A DNA stretch of 9,785 nt from Petrotoga sp. UBA5851 (GTDB lineage: Bacteria; Thermotogota; Thermotogae; Petrotogales; Petrotogaceae): assembly GCA_002431635.1 (NCBI GenBank), contig DJGH01000007.1:34461-44245 (forward strand), given 5' to 3'. The notes beneath the pieces were generated by a model, which was not told where the DNA came from, did no database searches, and worked only from the letters and a program-made list of their open reading frames with translations. Within the stretch, counting starts at the first letter, position 1; each line of letters begins with the position of its first letter. Made by a program: the position numbers and the translations under genes. This document shows, piece by piece, positions 1-6,225 of the stretch.

Positions 1-40
1 TAAAATAGAAAATTTCAAAGTCGACTGATTAAACACACGA

Positions 41-85
41 ATAAAGCACCATGAAGGAAAATTTCATGGTGCTTTATTTTTTTTT
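41..85 (+). terminator. Rho-independent terminator of an off-window gene
   Basis: A perfect inverted repeat pairs 41-55 with 63-77 (arms containing AAAGCACCATGA and TCATGGTGCTTT) around a 7-nt loop, and an uninterrupted T-run follows at 77-85. This is a textbook intrinsic terminator for a + strand transcript entering from the left. Bases 1-40 show no coding sequence I can assign; they are probably the end or 3' untranslated part of that upstream gene. The T-run overlaps a possible promoter of the following amidase gene. Confidence 0.88.
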
Positions 86-125
86 GTCATAAAAAGCATA
101 TATATGATAAAATTATTTATATAAT
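84..125 (+). promoter_or_regulatory. Possible promoter of the amidase gene
   Basis: The stretch between the terminator and the amidase start is very AT-rich. TTGTCA at 84-89 matches the -35 consensus in five of six positions, with a GATAAA at 106-111 after a 16-bp spacer. A perfect TATAAT also lies at 120-125 but has no good -35 box. Such AT-rich DNA yields many chance matches, so the exact promoter is uncertain. Confidence 0.35.
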
Positions 126-165
126 AATAATATTTCTCTATTATTTCATATGGCGGGCTGATATC

Positions 166-1527
166 TTGAGATACTATAAAAAATTTGCAGCATCAGTATT
201 TATTAGTTTTTTTGCCACTTTTGCTTTTTCCGGAACAGCTGTTTTTTTCCAATGGAAGGAAGTCGAACCCTGTTTTTATACCCAACAGTCCAGTTGTGTT
301 TATGTTGATATTCAGGCACTTTGTTCAAGATTCGACTATAAAACAGATTTTTCTCAAGATCAGATCATCCGTATATATAACAATAATACGGAAATACTGG
401 TTTCATTTTATACCTGCTCTTATACCTTAATGGACAGCCTTGCTGCATACTTTAATAAGTCTGATTTTATGATACAAAACGGAACTGTCTTTCTAAATGC
501 AAAACTTGCCTGTTCAATTCTTGATCTTACATTTATATCCAAGAATGATTGTATTTATATAAACCGTTCTCTGAAAAAACTTCAGGGAATACACGTGTTT
601 TTTCAGAAAAACCTTATAAGAATCATATACGATCTGACTGAGCGGCCTGAGTTTGACCTTTATAAAATATCCAATGACACCTATCTTGTAAAATTTTATA
701 ATACCGAGTATCCGGATATCTTTTTTTATGAAGAGTATGATGCGCGCATGAAGTACATAAAAACCGTCCATTATTCCGATAAGGAAGTATGGAGCAAGAT
801 CTGCACATGCACGGAGCCGCAGGTTAAAAAAAGCATACAGGACAATAAAGTCACCATAGATTTTGAATTTACACCCAGAGAAAAAAAGGTTGTGGTCATA
901 GATCCCGGTCACGGGGGAGAAGATCCCGGAGCCGTGGGCTTTGGCGGAACTTACGAAAAGGATATAAATCTGCAGGTTGCTTTAAAAACAACGGAACTTC
1001 TTAAAAATTATGAGATTGACACGATTATGACAAGAACTGCGGATATCTATACTGAGCTTGAAAAAAGATCTGCCATCGCAGAGCAAAATGATGCCGACCT
1101 TTTTATAAGCATTCATATGAACTCATTTCCTCAAAACAGACAGCTGAGAGGCTCTGAAATATATTACTACGATTTTACCGCTCAAAGCTATTCAACCCGC
1201 CTATTAAAGAGGGAAAAACTTGATTTGGAAGATTTTCAGAGTATACTGGTTCCGATTATTCAAAGCAAAGAAGACACCATAAGAGACAGCCGCTATTACT
1301 CCATACTTTTAAACAGCTGGGCTCTTTTGAAAGGTGTATATTCACGCGGTATATTCCCTCAGGACTTTTGGGTTCTGGCTTATGCTCAGTGCCCGGCTGT
1401 CCTTTTTGAGCTTGATTATCTTAGTAATCCTGAAGTTGAGGAATGCTTTCAGGACGGAGCATATCAGGATATATACGCAGAAATAATTGCAAAATCAGTA
1501 ATACAGTACTTTGGTCTAAAAAAATAA
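166..1527 (+). CDS. Secreted N-acetylmuramoyl-L-alanine amidase (Amidase_3 family)
   Basis: This 453-residue protein should cleave the amide bond between N-acetylmuramic acid and L-alanine in peptidoglycan. The C-terminal half (about 240-450) is a zinc-dependent Amidase_3 domain. The zinc ligands are visible as His249 in DPGHGG, Glu264 in YEKDINL and His317 in SIHMNS, and the catalytic glutamate is Glu415 in LFELDYLSNP. Residues 1-25 look like a signal peptide: two lysines, then a phenylalanine-rich hydrophobic stretch. Residues 40-125 resemble the copper-amine-oxidase-N-type stalk domain, and 140-185 an AMIN-like beta domain; both are tentative and would serve in wall or septal targeting. 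The start is TTG, with GGCGGG at 152-157 as a weak ribosome site. The ATG at 150 is in another frame and meets a stop after three codons. The 3' end overlaps the convergent nudC by 12 bp. Confidence 0.9.
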   Translation: MRYYKKFAASVFISFFATFAFSGTAVFFQWKEVEPCFYTQQSSCVYVDIQALCSRFDYKTDFSQDQIIRIYNNNTEILVSFYTCSYTLMDSLAAYFNKSDFMIQNGTVFLNAKLACSILDLTFISKNDCIYINRSLKKLQGIHVFFQKNLIRIIYDLTERPEFDLYKISNDTYLVKFYNTEYPDIFFYEEYDARMKYIKTVHYSDKEVWSKICTCTEPQVKKSIQDNKVTIDFEFTPREKKVVVIDPGHGGEDPGAVGFGGTYEKDINLQVALKTTELLKNYEIDTIMTRTADIYTELEKRSAIAEQNDADLFISIHMNSFPQNRQLRGSEIYYYDFTAQSYSTRLLKREKLDLEDFQSILVPIIQSKEDTIRDSRYYSILLNSWALLKGVYSRGIFPQDFWVLAYAQCPAVLFELDYLSNPEVEECFQDGAYQDIYAEIIAKSVIQYFGLKK

Positions 1528-2310
1528 TCCCTCATTGTATCTCCTGACATAATCCTGTATAAGCATCATTGAAATACTGCCGCCCATAGGAAGATTCGGA
1601 AACTCTGAAGGCACAAACCATCTGGCATCATGAATTTCACAGCCGTCAGGTGTTATATCACCGCTTTCCCATTCTGCAGTAAAGCCTATCATGAGACCGT
1701 TAGGAAATGGCCATGGCTGGCTGGAAAAATACCTTATATTCTTTATCTGTAGTCCAACCTCTTCCATTACCTCCCTTCTGACACAATCCTCAAGACTTTC
1801 CCCCATTTCTACAAAACCTGCAATGATACTGAACATATTACTTTTAAAGTTCACATTGTGCGCAAGAAGCAGTCTTTCTCCCTTTGTAACAGCCACAATA
1901 ATGGCGGGAGATATTTCGGGATAAACCACAAGACCACACTTGGAACAAGTTTTTGAACCATCAGGATTTTCAGCAGAGATATCAGCTCCACATCTGCGGC
2001 AGAAATTATTCTTCTTATTCCAGTTTATTTTTTGATATGCTCTTGCCACAGCCGAAAACTCATCCGGCTTAAACTCGGCAAGGAGAGGTCTCATGGACGA
2101 AAAAAAGAAATCGGGTCTTTCCTGGGCATTAAGAGTTTCATACACATGGATGATATTACCAAAAATATCCTGAAGTTTTCTTGTGCAGGTAACCTCATTC
2201 TTCATGTTCTGAATATCGTTTTCCAGCGGAAGAGCTAATCTGCCGTTCACTGTCTTTACAAGTATTTTATCTTCGCAAAAAACACATCTGTATACTTTTC
2301 CCGTCTGCAT
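1516..2310 (-). CDS. nudC: NAD(+)/NADH diphosphatase, NudC type (Nudix hydrolase)
   Basis: NudC hydrolyses NAD(H) to NMN(H) and AMP, and in known members also removes NAD caps from RNA. The protein has 264 residues, the usual length. A four-cysteine zinc ribbon is formed by Cys104, Cys107, Cys122 and Cys125 (CRRC and CSKC). The Nudix box runs from Gly165 to Leu187 with the RREVMEEVGL core, so the metal-binding glutamates are present. The NudC-specific motif SQPWPFP follows at 197-203 and separates it from other Nudix enzymes. A further CxxC pair lies near the N-terminus (Cys9, Cys12). The ATG start has a good AAGGAGA ribosome site six bases upstream. The gene begins 18 bp after the alpha/beta hydrolase stop, so the two are likely co-transcribed. 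It is cytoplasmic, with no signal peptide. Confidence 0.93.
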   Translation of the reverse strand: MQTGKVYRCVFCEDKILVKTVNGRLALPLENDIQNMKNEVTCTRKLQDIFGNIIHVYETLNAQERPDFFFSSMRPLLAEFKPDEFSAVARAYQKINWNKKNNFCRRCGADISAENPDGSKTCSKCGLVVYPEISPAIIVAVTKGERLLLAHNVNFKSNMFSIIAGFVEMGESLEDCVRREVMEEVGLQIKNIRYFSSQPWPFPNGLMIGFTAEWESGDITPDGCEIHDARWFVPSEFPNLPMGGSISMMLIQDYVRRYNEGLFF

Positions 2311-2328
2311 CTTATTCTCCTTAATATT

Positions 2329-3279
2329 TCAATCTGAATCCAGACTTGCTATAAATTCAATTATTACTGCCATAAGCTCGTCAGGTCTTTCCTCTTGGGG
2401 AAGATGTCCGCATTTTTCTATCACCCTGAAAGAAGAGTTTTGGATTCTTCTTGCAAGCTCCCGGCTTTTATCTACAGGTATTATAACATCGGAATCCCCA
2501 CTCAAAACCAGCACCGGACATCTTATATCTTCTACTCTTCCCGCAGAGGTTCTGTAGAATGAAGCTTTGGTAAAGCTCCATAAAGCAGTATCCCAATTGT
2601 TGATAAGAATATTTTTCCTGTATCCTTCAAGATCTTTTTCACTTATCCTTGAGGGATCATACCATGCGCTTTTTATAATGCTCTCTCCGCTGTCTTTTAA
2701 AGAACGGCTTATGAGCGGACCCAATCTTTCATACTGTGGAACTTCTGCTAGCTTTGAAAAAAAAGAGAATGAACTGTTATTATCTCCCAAAGAAGGAGCA
2801 ATAAGGATTATGCCATCTATCCTTGATGGAGCCGTAAAATAAGCCCTAACAGCAATGTCTGCGCCGGCAGAGTTTGCAACAATAAAGGTTTTTTCCATTT
2901 TAAGTCTGTCCATTAACTGAAAAAATATTTCCGACTGATATTCGTAAGAATAAGGATCTTTCTCCACAAAAGAAAGAGGTCTTGACGTAAGACCAAAAGC
3001 AGGCCTGTCATAAGAAACCACCGTTCCAAGTTTAGAAAGAGGCTTGGATATTTTCTCCCAAGTCCAAAGATTAGATCCGAATCCATGAAGTAAAATAAAA
3101 TTCCTTTTTGGATCCCCCTGTTTCATCTTGTAATGAACATCGATATCTCCGACAGATAAAAAAAGACTGTCTTCATCCGCCAGAACTTTTTCATCTACAG
3201 TTCCTGCAAGCGGATCTACAGGAATGAACAACGGAACTGCAAAAAACAAAAAACTCAATATGATTATGTACTTATACAT
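2329..3279 (-). CDS. Alpha/beta hydrolase with N-terminal signal or anchor segment
   Basis: This is a 316-residue alpha/beta-hydrolase-fold protein whose substrate cannot be read from the sequence; esterase, lipase or lactonase activity are all possible. Residues 4-20 are strongly hydrophobic and are either a signal peptide or a membrane anchor, so the enzyme probably acts outside the cytoplasm. The oxyanion-loop motif HGFG is at 65-68. The nucleophile elbow is A-N-Ser137-A-G, a variant of GxSxG with Ala at the first position. The acid is probably Asp264 in SGDSDVIIP, and the catalytic histidine is His292 in CGHLPQEERP. All triad members are therefore present and properly ordered. The ATG is preceded by a G-rich stretch (GGGGTGG) four bases upstream. 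It is the first gene of a likely two-gene operon with nudC and diverges from the phosphodiesterase gene. Confidence 0.85.
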   Translation of the reverse strand: MYKYIIILSFLFFAVPLFIPVDPLAGTVDEKVLADEDSLFLSVGDIDVHYKMKQGDPKRNFILLHGFGSNLWTWEKISKPLSKLGTVVSYDRPAFGLTSRPLSFVEKDPYSYEYQSEIFFQLMDRLKMEKTFIVANSAGADIAVRAYFTAPSRIDGIILIAPSLGDNNSSFSFFSKLAEVPQYERLGPLISRSLKDSGESIIKSAWYDPSRISEKDLEGYRKNILINNWDTALWSFTKASFYRTSAGRVEDIRCPVLVLSGDSDVIIPVDKSRELARRIQNSSFRVIEKCGHLPQEERPDELMAVIIEFIASLDSD

Positions 3280-3323
3280 ACTTCCACCCCGATCTTATTA
3301 GTCTGTTAAACCAGAAAATCGTA

Positions 3324-3329
3324 TATAAT
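3324..3329 (+). promoter_or_regulatory. Possible -10 element for the phosphodiesterase gene
   Basis: A perfect TATAAT lies at 3324-3329 in the 88-bp divergent intergenic region, 38 bases before the downstream start codon. No convincing -35 hexamer lies 16-18 bp upstream. It is a plausible but weakly supported promoter. Confidence 0.4.
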
Positions 3330-3345
3330 ATAGTTAATAAGAATA

Positions 3346-3374
3346 ATTATACTTACAGGAGGAAACCATGATAA
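3346..3374 (-). promoter_or_regulatory. Possible promoter for the hydrolase-nudC operon
   Basis: On the minus strand a perfect TATAAT occupies 3351-3346. Seventeen bases upstream lies TTATCA (3374-3369), which matches the -35 consensus in four of six positions and overlaps the start codon of the divergent gene. Transcription would start near 3339, giving a leader of about 60 nt before the hydrolase ATG. Confidence 0.4.
3357..3362 (+). promoter_or_regulatory. Strong ribosome binding site of the phosphodiesterase gene
   Basis: A perfect AGGAGG lies five bases before the ATG at 3368. It fixes that start and suggests efficient translation. Confidence 0.85.
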
Positions 3375-4633
3375 ACAAAAAATCCATTGAGCACCTTAAA
3401 ACAATGACTTTTGAAGGATTCATAAAGCCTGATTATGAGAAGTACTGTTTTTCAAATATTCCTTATACCATCTTTTCATATCTTGCAGAAAACGGAAATA
3501 GACATAACCTTCTCCCCCAGGATACTGCCATTGATGCTAAAAAAAAGTATGACAAGGTTATATTCATTCTTATAGATGCCTTTGGCTGGAATTTGCTTGA
3601 AATGTTTTCAGACAGCTTTCCTGTATTAAAGGAACTGCTTGTAAACGGTAAAACCTCAAAACTTACTTCACAGTTCCCCTCAACCACAACTGCTGAAATA
3701 ACAACCCTTCATAGCGGAATGCAGGTTCAGCAGCACGGCATAATGGAATGGTTCTACTATGAACCTGAATTTGACGATATCTTTGCACCATTTATGTACA
3801 GACTGCCGGCACAGAAAAACACTGTACTGAGCAGAACATCTGATACTATAGATAAAGTTTTTGATTTTGACAATATCTACTCTGTTTTTAAAGAAAACAG
3901 TATTGAATCTTTTCTCTTCATGCCTGCCTCAATTGTCAACTCCCCATACACCAGAAAAGCTGTCAGAAACTCCATACCTGTAAGCTACACAACTTTTGCA
4001 CAGGGATTATCCGAACTGCTTCAAATGGTGACAGAGCAGGAAAAAGGCTATTTTCAGTTCTATTATTCTGAATTGGACTCCATATGTCACCTGTACGGAC
4101 CATACTCCAAGGAAGCACAGGCACAGCTGACATGCTTTATGAACTCGCTGGAGGAAATACTTTTTAAAAAACTCCCAAGAGATGGAAAAACTCTTTTTAT
4201 ACTTTCTGCCGATCATGGTCAGACAACTGTAAAGCTTGACCAGGGAGTATATATAAACAGTATGGAAAATGTCGTCGCTGCGCTTAAAAGGAACTCTGCT
4301 GCAAGGCCTTTGACTCCGGGCGGTTCTTACAGAGACTTTTTTATCCATGTTCAGCATAATATGATTGATGAAATAACTTCAATTCTTGCAAAAAATCTTG
4401 AATCTACAGCAAAAGTCGTTAAAACAAAGGAACTGATAGAACGGAATTTTTTTGGTTCCTACGGTGCAAGTAAAAAATTTTTATCAAGAGTCGGAGATAT
4501 CTGTATACTTCCTTATCAGAATAAAGGGGTATGGTGGTATGAGGAAGATACCTTTTCAATGGACTTCAAAGGTATGCATGGTGGGCTGACCAAAGAAGAA
4601 ATGGAGATCCCATACATCCTTTACGAACTTTAA
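3368..4633 (+). CDS. Alkaline-phosphatase-superfamily phosphodiesterase (type I phosphodiesterase/nucleotide pyrophosphatase family)
   Basis: This 421-residue protein belongs to the PF01663-type phosphodiesterase/nucleotide pyrophosphatase family. Members cut phosphodiester or pyrophosphate bonds using two metal ions and a nucleophilic threonine. The whole active site can be traced: Asp70 in LIDAFGW, the likely nucleophile Thr107 in FPSTTTAE, Asp237 and His241 in ELDSICHLYG, Asp282 and His283 in SADHGQ, and His404 in GMHGG. This order matches characterised nucleotide pyrophosphatases, so the enzyme is probably active. There is no signal peptide or membrane segment, so it appears cytoplasmic, unlike many family members. 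The substrate is unknown; nucleotides and phospho-lipid or sugar phosphodiesters are candidates. The gene stands alone on the + strand, between a divergent hydrolase and a convergent SDR whose stop is one base away. Confidence 0.87.
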   Translation: MINKKSIEHLKTMTFEGFIKPDYEKYCFSNIPYTIFSYLAENGNRHNLLPQDTAIDAKKKYDKVIFILIDAFGWNLLEMFSDSFPVLKELLVNGKTSKLTSQFPSTTTAEITTLHSGMQVQQHGIMEWFYYEPEFDDIFAPFMYRLPAQKNTVLSRTSDTIDKVFDFDNIYSVFKENSIESFLFMPASIVNSPYTRKAVRNSIPVSYTTFAQGLSELLQMVTEQEKGYFQFYYSELDSICHLYGPYSKEAQAQLTCFMNSLEEILFKKLPRDGKTLFILSADHGQTTVKLDQGVYINSMENVVAALKRNSAARPLTPGGSYRDFFIHVQHNMIDEITSILAKNLESTAKVVKTKELIERNFFGSYGASKKFLSRVGDICILPYQNKGVWWYEEDTFSMDFKGMHGGLTKEEMEIPYILYEL

Positions 4634-4634
4634 T

Positions 4635-5378
4635 TCATGACTCATAAATCATTTTTACCGTCATCCCGCCATCAACAACAAAGTTTGCACCGGTTATAAA
4701 ACCAGCTTCACTACTTGTAATAAACAGACACAGCCCGGCGACGTCAGACGGAATACCGACTCTTGCGGCAGGATGCTGAAGATGATCTACAATTCTCAGC
4801 TCCTGACCCTTTGTTTCTATCCAGCCCGGAGAAACTGCATTTACTCTTATACGCCTTTCGCTCAGACTGACCGCCAAAGATCTTGTAAGACCAAGAAGAC
4901 CTGCCTTGGAAGCATCGTAGGCCTCGCTGTCACCCTCGGACATCAAGGCTCTTGTGCTTGAGATGTTTACTATACTTCCGCCTGAAGGCTTTATATGTTC
5001 AAGGGCATACTTGCTGCAAAGAAAAGGTCCAGTAAGATTTATATCTATAACCATCTGCCAGTGATTCAAAGTCATTTCCTGAATGTTAATCTTATCAAAT
5101 ACCCCTGCATTGTTTATAAGCACATCAATTTTTCCGTATTTTTGACCGATAAAGTTCATTAGCGATATTACATCCTCCTCTTTTCGGACATCTGTTCTGA
5201 AAAATTCACAGTCCCCTGCACAAGATAGGATTTCATCTTTGGTTTTTATTGCGCTATCTATATCTGTATCGGCTATAACAACGCTTGCAGCCTCTGCTCC
5301 GTATGCTTTTGCTATCTCCTTACCAATGCCGGTAGCTCCTCCGGTAACCACAACAACCTTATACTTATACCTTTCCAC
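4635..5378 (-). CDS. Short-chain dehydrogenase/reductase (SDR), classical type
   Basis: This is a 247-residue classical SDR, an oxidoreductase acting on an alcohol or ketone with a nicotinamide cofactor. The Rossmann motif TGGATGIG is at 12-19, and Asp37 at the end of the second strand (IADTD) suggests a preference for NAD(H) over NADP(H). NNAG is at 89-92. The catalytic tetrad is complete: Asn114, Ser141, Tyr154 and Lys158 (YDASK). The C-terminal FVVDGGMT phrase is typical of the 3-oxoacyl-ACP reductase/glucose-1-dehydrogenase-like branch, but the substrate cannot be named. The start is GTG, with GAAGG about nine bases upstream. The gene lies 12 bp downstream of the HD-domain gene and is very probably co-transcribed with it. 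Its stop is one base from that of the convergent phosphodiesterase. Confidence 0.9.
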   Translation of the reverse strand: MERYKYKVVVVTGGATGIGKEIAKAYGAEAASVVIADTDIDSAIKTKDEILSCAGDCEFFRTDVRKEEDVISLMNFIGQKYGKIDVLINNAGVFDKINIQEMTLNHWQMVIDINLTGPFLCSKYALEHIKPSGGSIVNISSTRALMSEGDSEAYDASKAGLLGLTRSLAVSLSERRIRVNAVSPGWIETKGQELRIVDHLQHPAARVGIPSDVAGLCLFITSSEAGFITGANFVVDGGMTVKMIYES

Positions 5379-5390
5379 TTTTTATCGCCT

Positions 5391-6023
5391 TCACTCAATG
5401 CTAAGGCCGTCACAGACCTTTTCGCTAAGATAATAGTATGCGTCTAAAATCCAGGGATGTAAGACTTTTCTGTCTGCATCCTTCAAAAAATACTTTATAT
5501 ACTCATAACATGCTTTTTCAAGACTGACACCAGAATATTTTTTCATCTTTCCATACCATTCTGATTTTTGATCATCTTCCCACGAAAGCTTGTCACTTAT
5601 GAAAAGAATCATATCCATTACGGACGGATTTTTTTTCAGAGTGCTATGACACCCCACAGCACTTAAAATATCTTTTGCATCAATATCAAAGATGTCCTTT
5701 ACCATAAATGCCGATACTTTCTGATGTAGAACTCCGGGATTCGCATATTCCTGAGCAAGTATCTCCACAGAAAGCATTTCCAAAAGTTCGACTTTATTTT
5801 CATCAGAAAGAACTCTCCCTGTGTCATGAAGAAGTCCGCACATCCAAGCGCTCTTTGCGTCAACTTTATAGATCATGGCTAGTTCACGTGCCGCCTGCGA
5901 AACCCTAATGCTGTGCTGGGCAGTATCTTCACAACCGTTGATATTAAAAAAATCAATAACATCTTTCTCAATATTCCCGCTTAAAAAAGGAACTATAATC
6001 TTTTCAGAAAGAAATTCATTCAT
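5391..6023 (-). CDS. YqeK-like HD-domain hydrolase
   Basis: This 210-residue HD-superfamily metal-dependent phosphohydrolase resembles YqeK, the symmetrical diadenosine tetraphosphate hydrolase group. The likely metal ligands are all visible: His37 in QHSIRV, His66-Asp67 in GLLHDTGR, His100 in VLHQKVSA, His126 in GCHST, and Asp144 in FISDKLSWED. The segment after residue 165, ending LHPWILDAYYYL, extends beyond the core HD domain and suggests a YqeK paralogue rather than the canonical enzyme. YqeK genes often neighbour nadD, which is absent here. Ap4A or a related nucleotide is a reasonable but unproven substrate. The ATG has a G-run (GGGGGA) six bases upstream instead of a standard AGGAGG. 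It is the first gene of a likely operon with the SDR, behind an extended -10 promoter and a palindromic leader element. Confidence 0.8.
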   Translation of the reverse strand: MNEFLSEKIIVPFLSGNIEKDVIDFFNINGCEDTAQHSIRVSQAARELAMIYKVDAKSAWMCGLLHDTGRVLSDENKVELLEMLSVEILAQEYANPGVLHQKVSAFMVKDIFDIDAKDILSAVGCHSTLKKNPSVMDMILFISDKLSWEDDQKSEWYGKMKKYSGVSLEKACYEYIKYFLKDADRKVLHPWILDAYYYLSEKVCDGLSIE

Positions 6024-6052
6024 ATATATCCCCCGTTAAATTAATTTCAACT

Positions 6053-6069
6053 CGGATGTTTTGTATCCG
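6053..6069 (-). repeat. Single copy of the 17-bp palindromic unit in the HD gene leader
   Basis: The sequence is CGGATGTTTTGTATCCG on the + strand, identical to the three tandem units at 6143-6197. CGGAT pairs with ATCCG around a 7-nt loop. On the minus strand the flanks CAA and TTG can extend the stem if two bases bulge out. It lies just downstream of the predicted promoter and about 30 bases before the HD start codon, so it could be an operator or a leader-RNA hairpin. Confidence 0.8.
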
Positions 6070-6080
6070 TTGTTTATACC

Positions 6081-6089
6081 ATTATAACA
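6081..6089 (-). promoter_or_regulatory. Extended -10 promoter of the HD-SDR operon
   Basis: On the minus strand TGTTATAAT (6089-6081) is a perfect extended -10 element (TGnTATAAT). The -35 region is poor, as is common with extended -10 promoters. Transcription would begin near 6074, giving a leader of about 50 nt that contains the 6053-6069 palindrome. Confidence 0.6.
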
Positions 6090-6116
6090 AACTACCTTTC
6101 ATTTATTTCCATCCTT

Positions 6117-6217
6117 AAAAATAAAGTGTGGCACATTCCTATCGGATGTTTTGTATCCGCTCGGATGTTTTGTATCCGCTCGGATGTTTTGTATCCGCAG
6201 AATATGCCGCACTTTAT
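6117..6217 (-). terminator. Terminator-like hairpin of the FGE-repeat gene with a repeat-filled loop
   Basis: Read on the minus strand, the arm 6217-6200 pairs with 6138-6121. Of the 18 positions, 16 are Watson-Crick, one is U-G and one is a C-A mismatch. The second arm runs into TTTATTTTT at 6125-6117, as in an intrinsic terminator. The arms start with ATAAAG and end with CTTTAT, like the terminator at 41-77. The hairpin begins nine bases after the stop of the large minus-strand gene. The loop is 61 nt, unusually long for a terminator, and is filled almost entirely by three tandem palindromes. Whether it terminates efficiently is uncertain. Confidence 0.65.
6143..6197. repeat. Three tandem palindromic units, 19-bp period
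   Basis: Three perfect copies of CGGATGTTTTGTATCCG start at 6143, 6162 and 6181, separated by CT. Each unit is itself an inverted repeat with 5-bp arms. The 19-bp period is not a multiple of three and no gene covers it, so this is not protein-coding repetition. Two-base separators rule out CRISPR spacers. A fourth copy lies at 6053-6069. Confidence 0.95.
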
Positions 6218-6225
6218 ACCTAAAA

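Noticed and set aside
514..912. Minus-strand open frame of 132 codons inside the amidase
   Set aside because: It lies antisense to a clearly conserved gene, has no recognisable domain and no ribosome site.
4007..4357. Minus-strand open frame of 116 codons inside the phosphodiesterase
   Set aside because: It is a shadow of the gene encoding the visible metal ligands on the other strand.
6143..6197. Short tandem repeats as a CRISPR array
   Set aside because: The units are 17 bp with constant 2-bp separators, there are no unique spacers and no cas genes nearby.
6053..6217. ToxIN-type antitoxin RNA repeats
   Set aside because: No ToxN-like endoribonuclease adjoins the array, and the repeat length differs from known antitoxin repeats.
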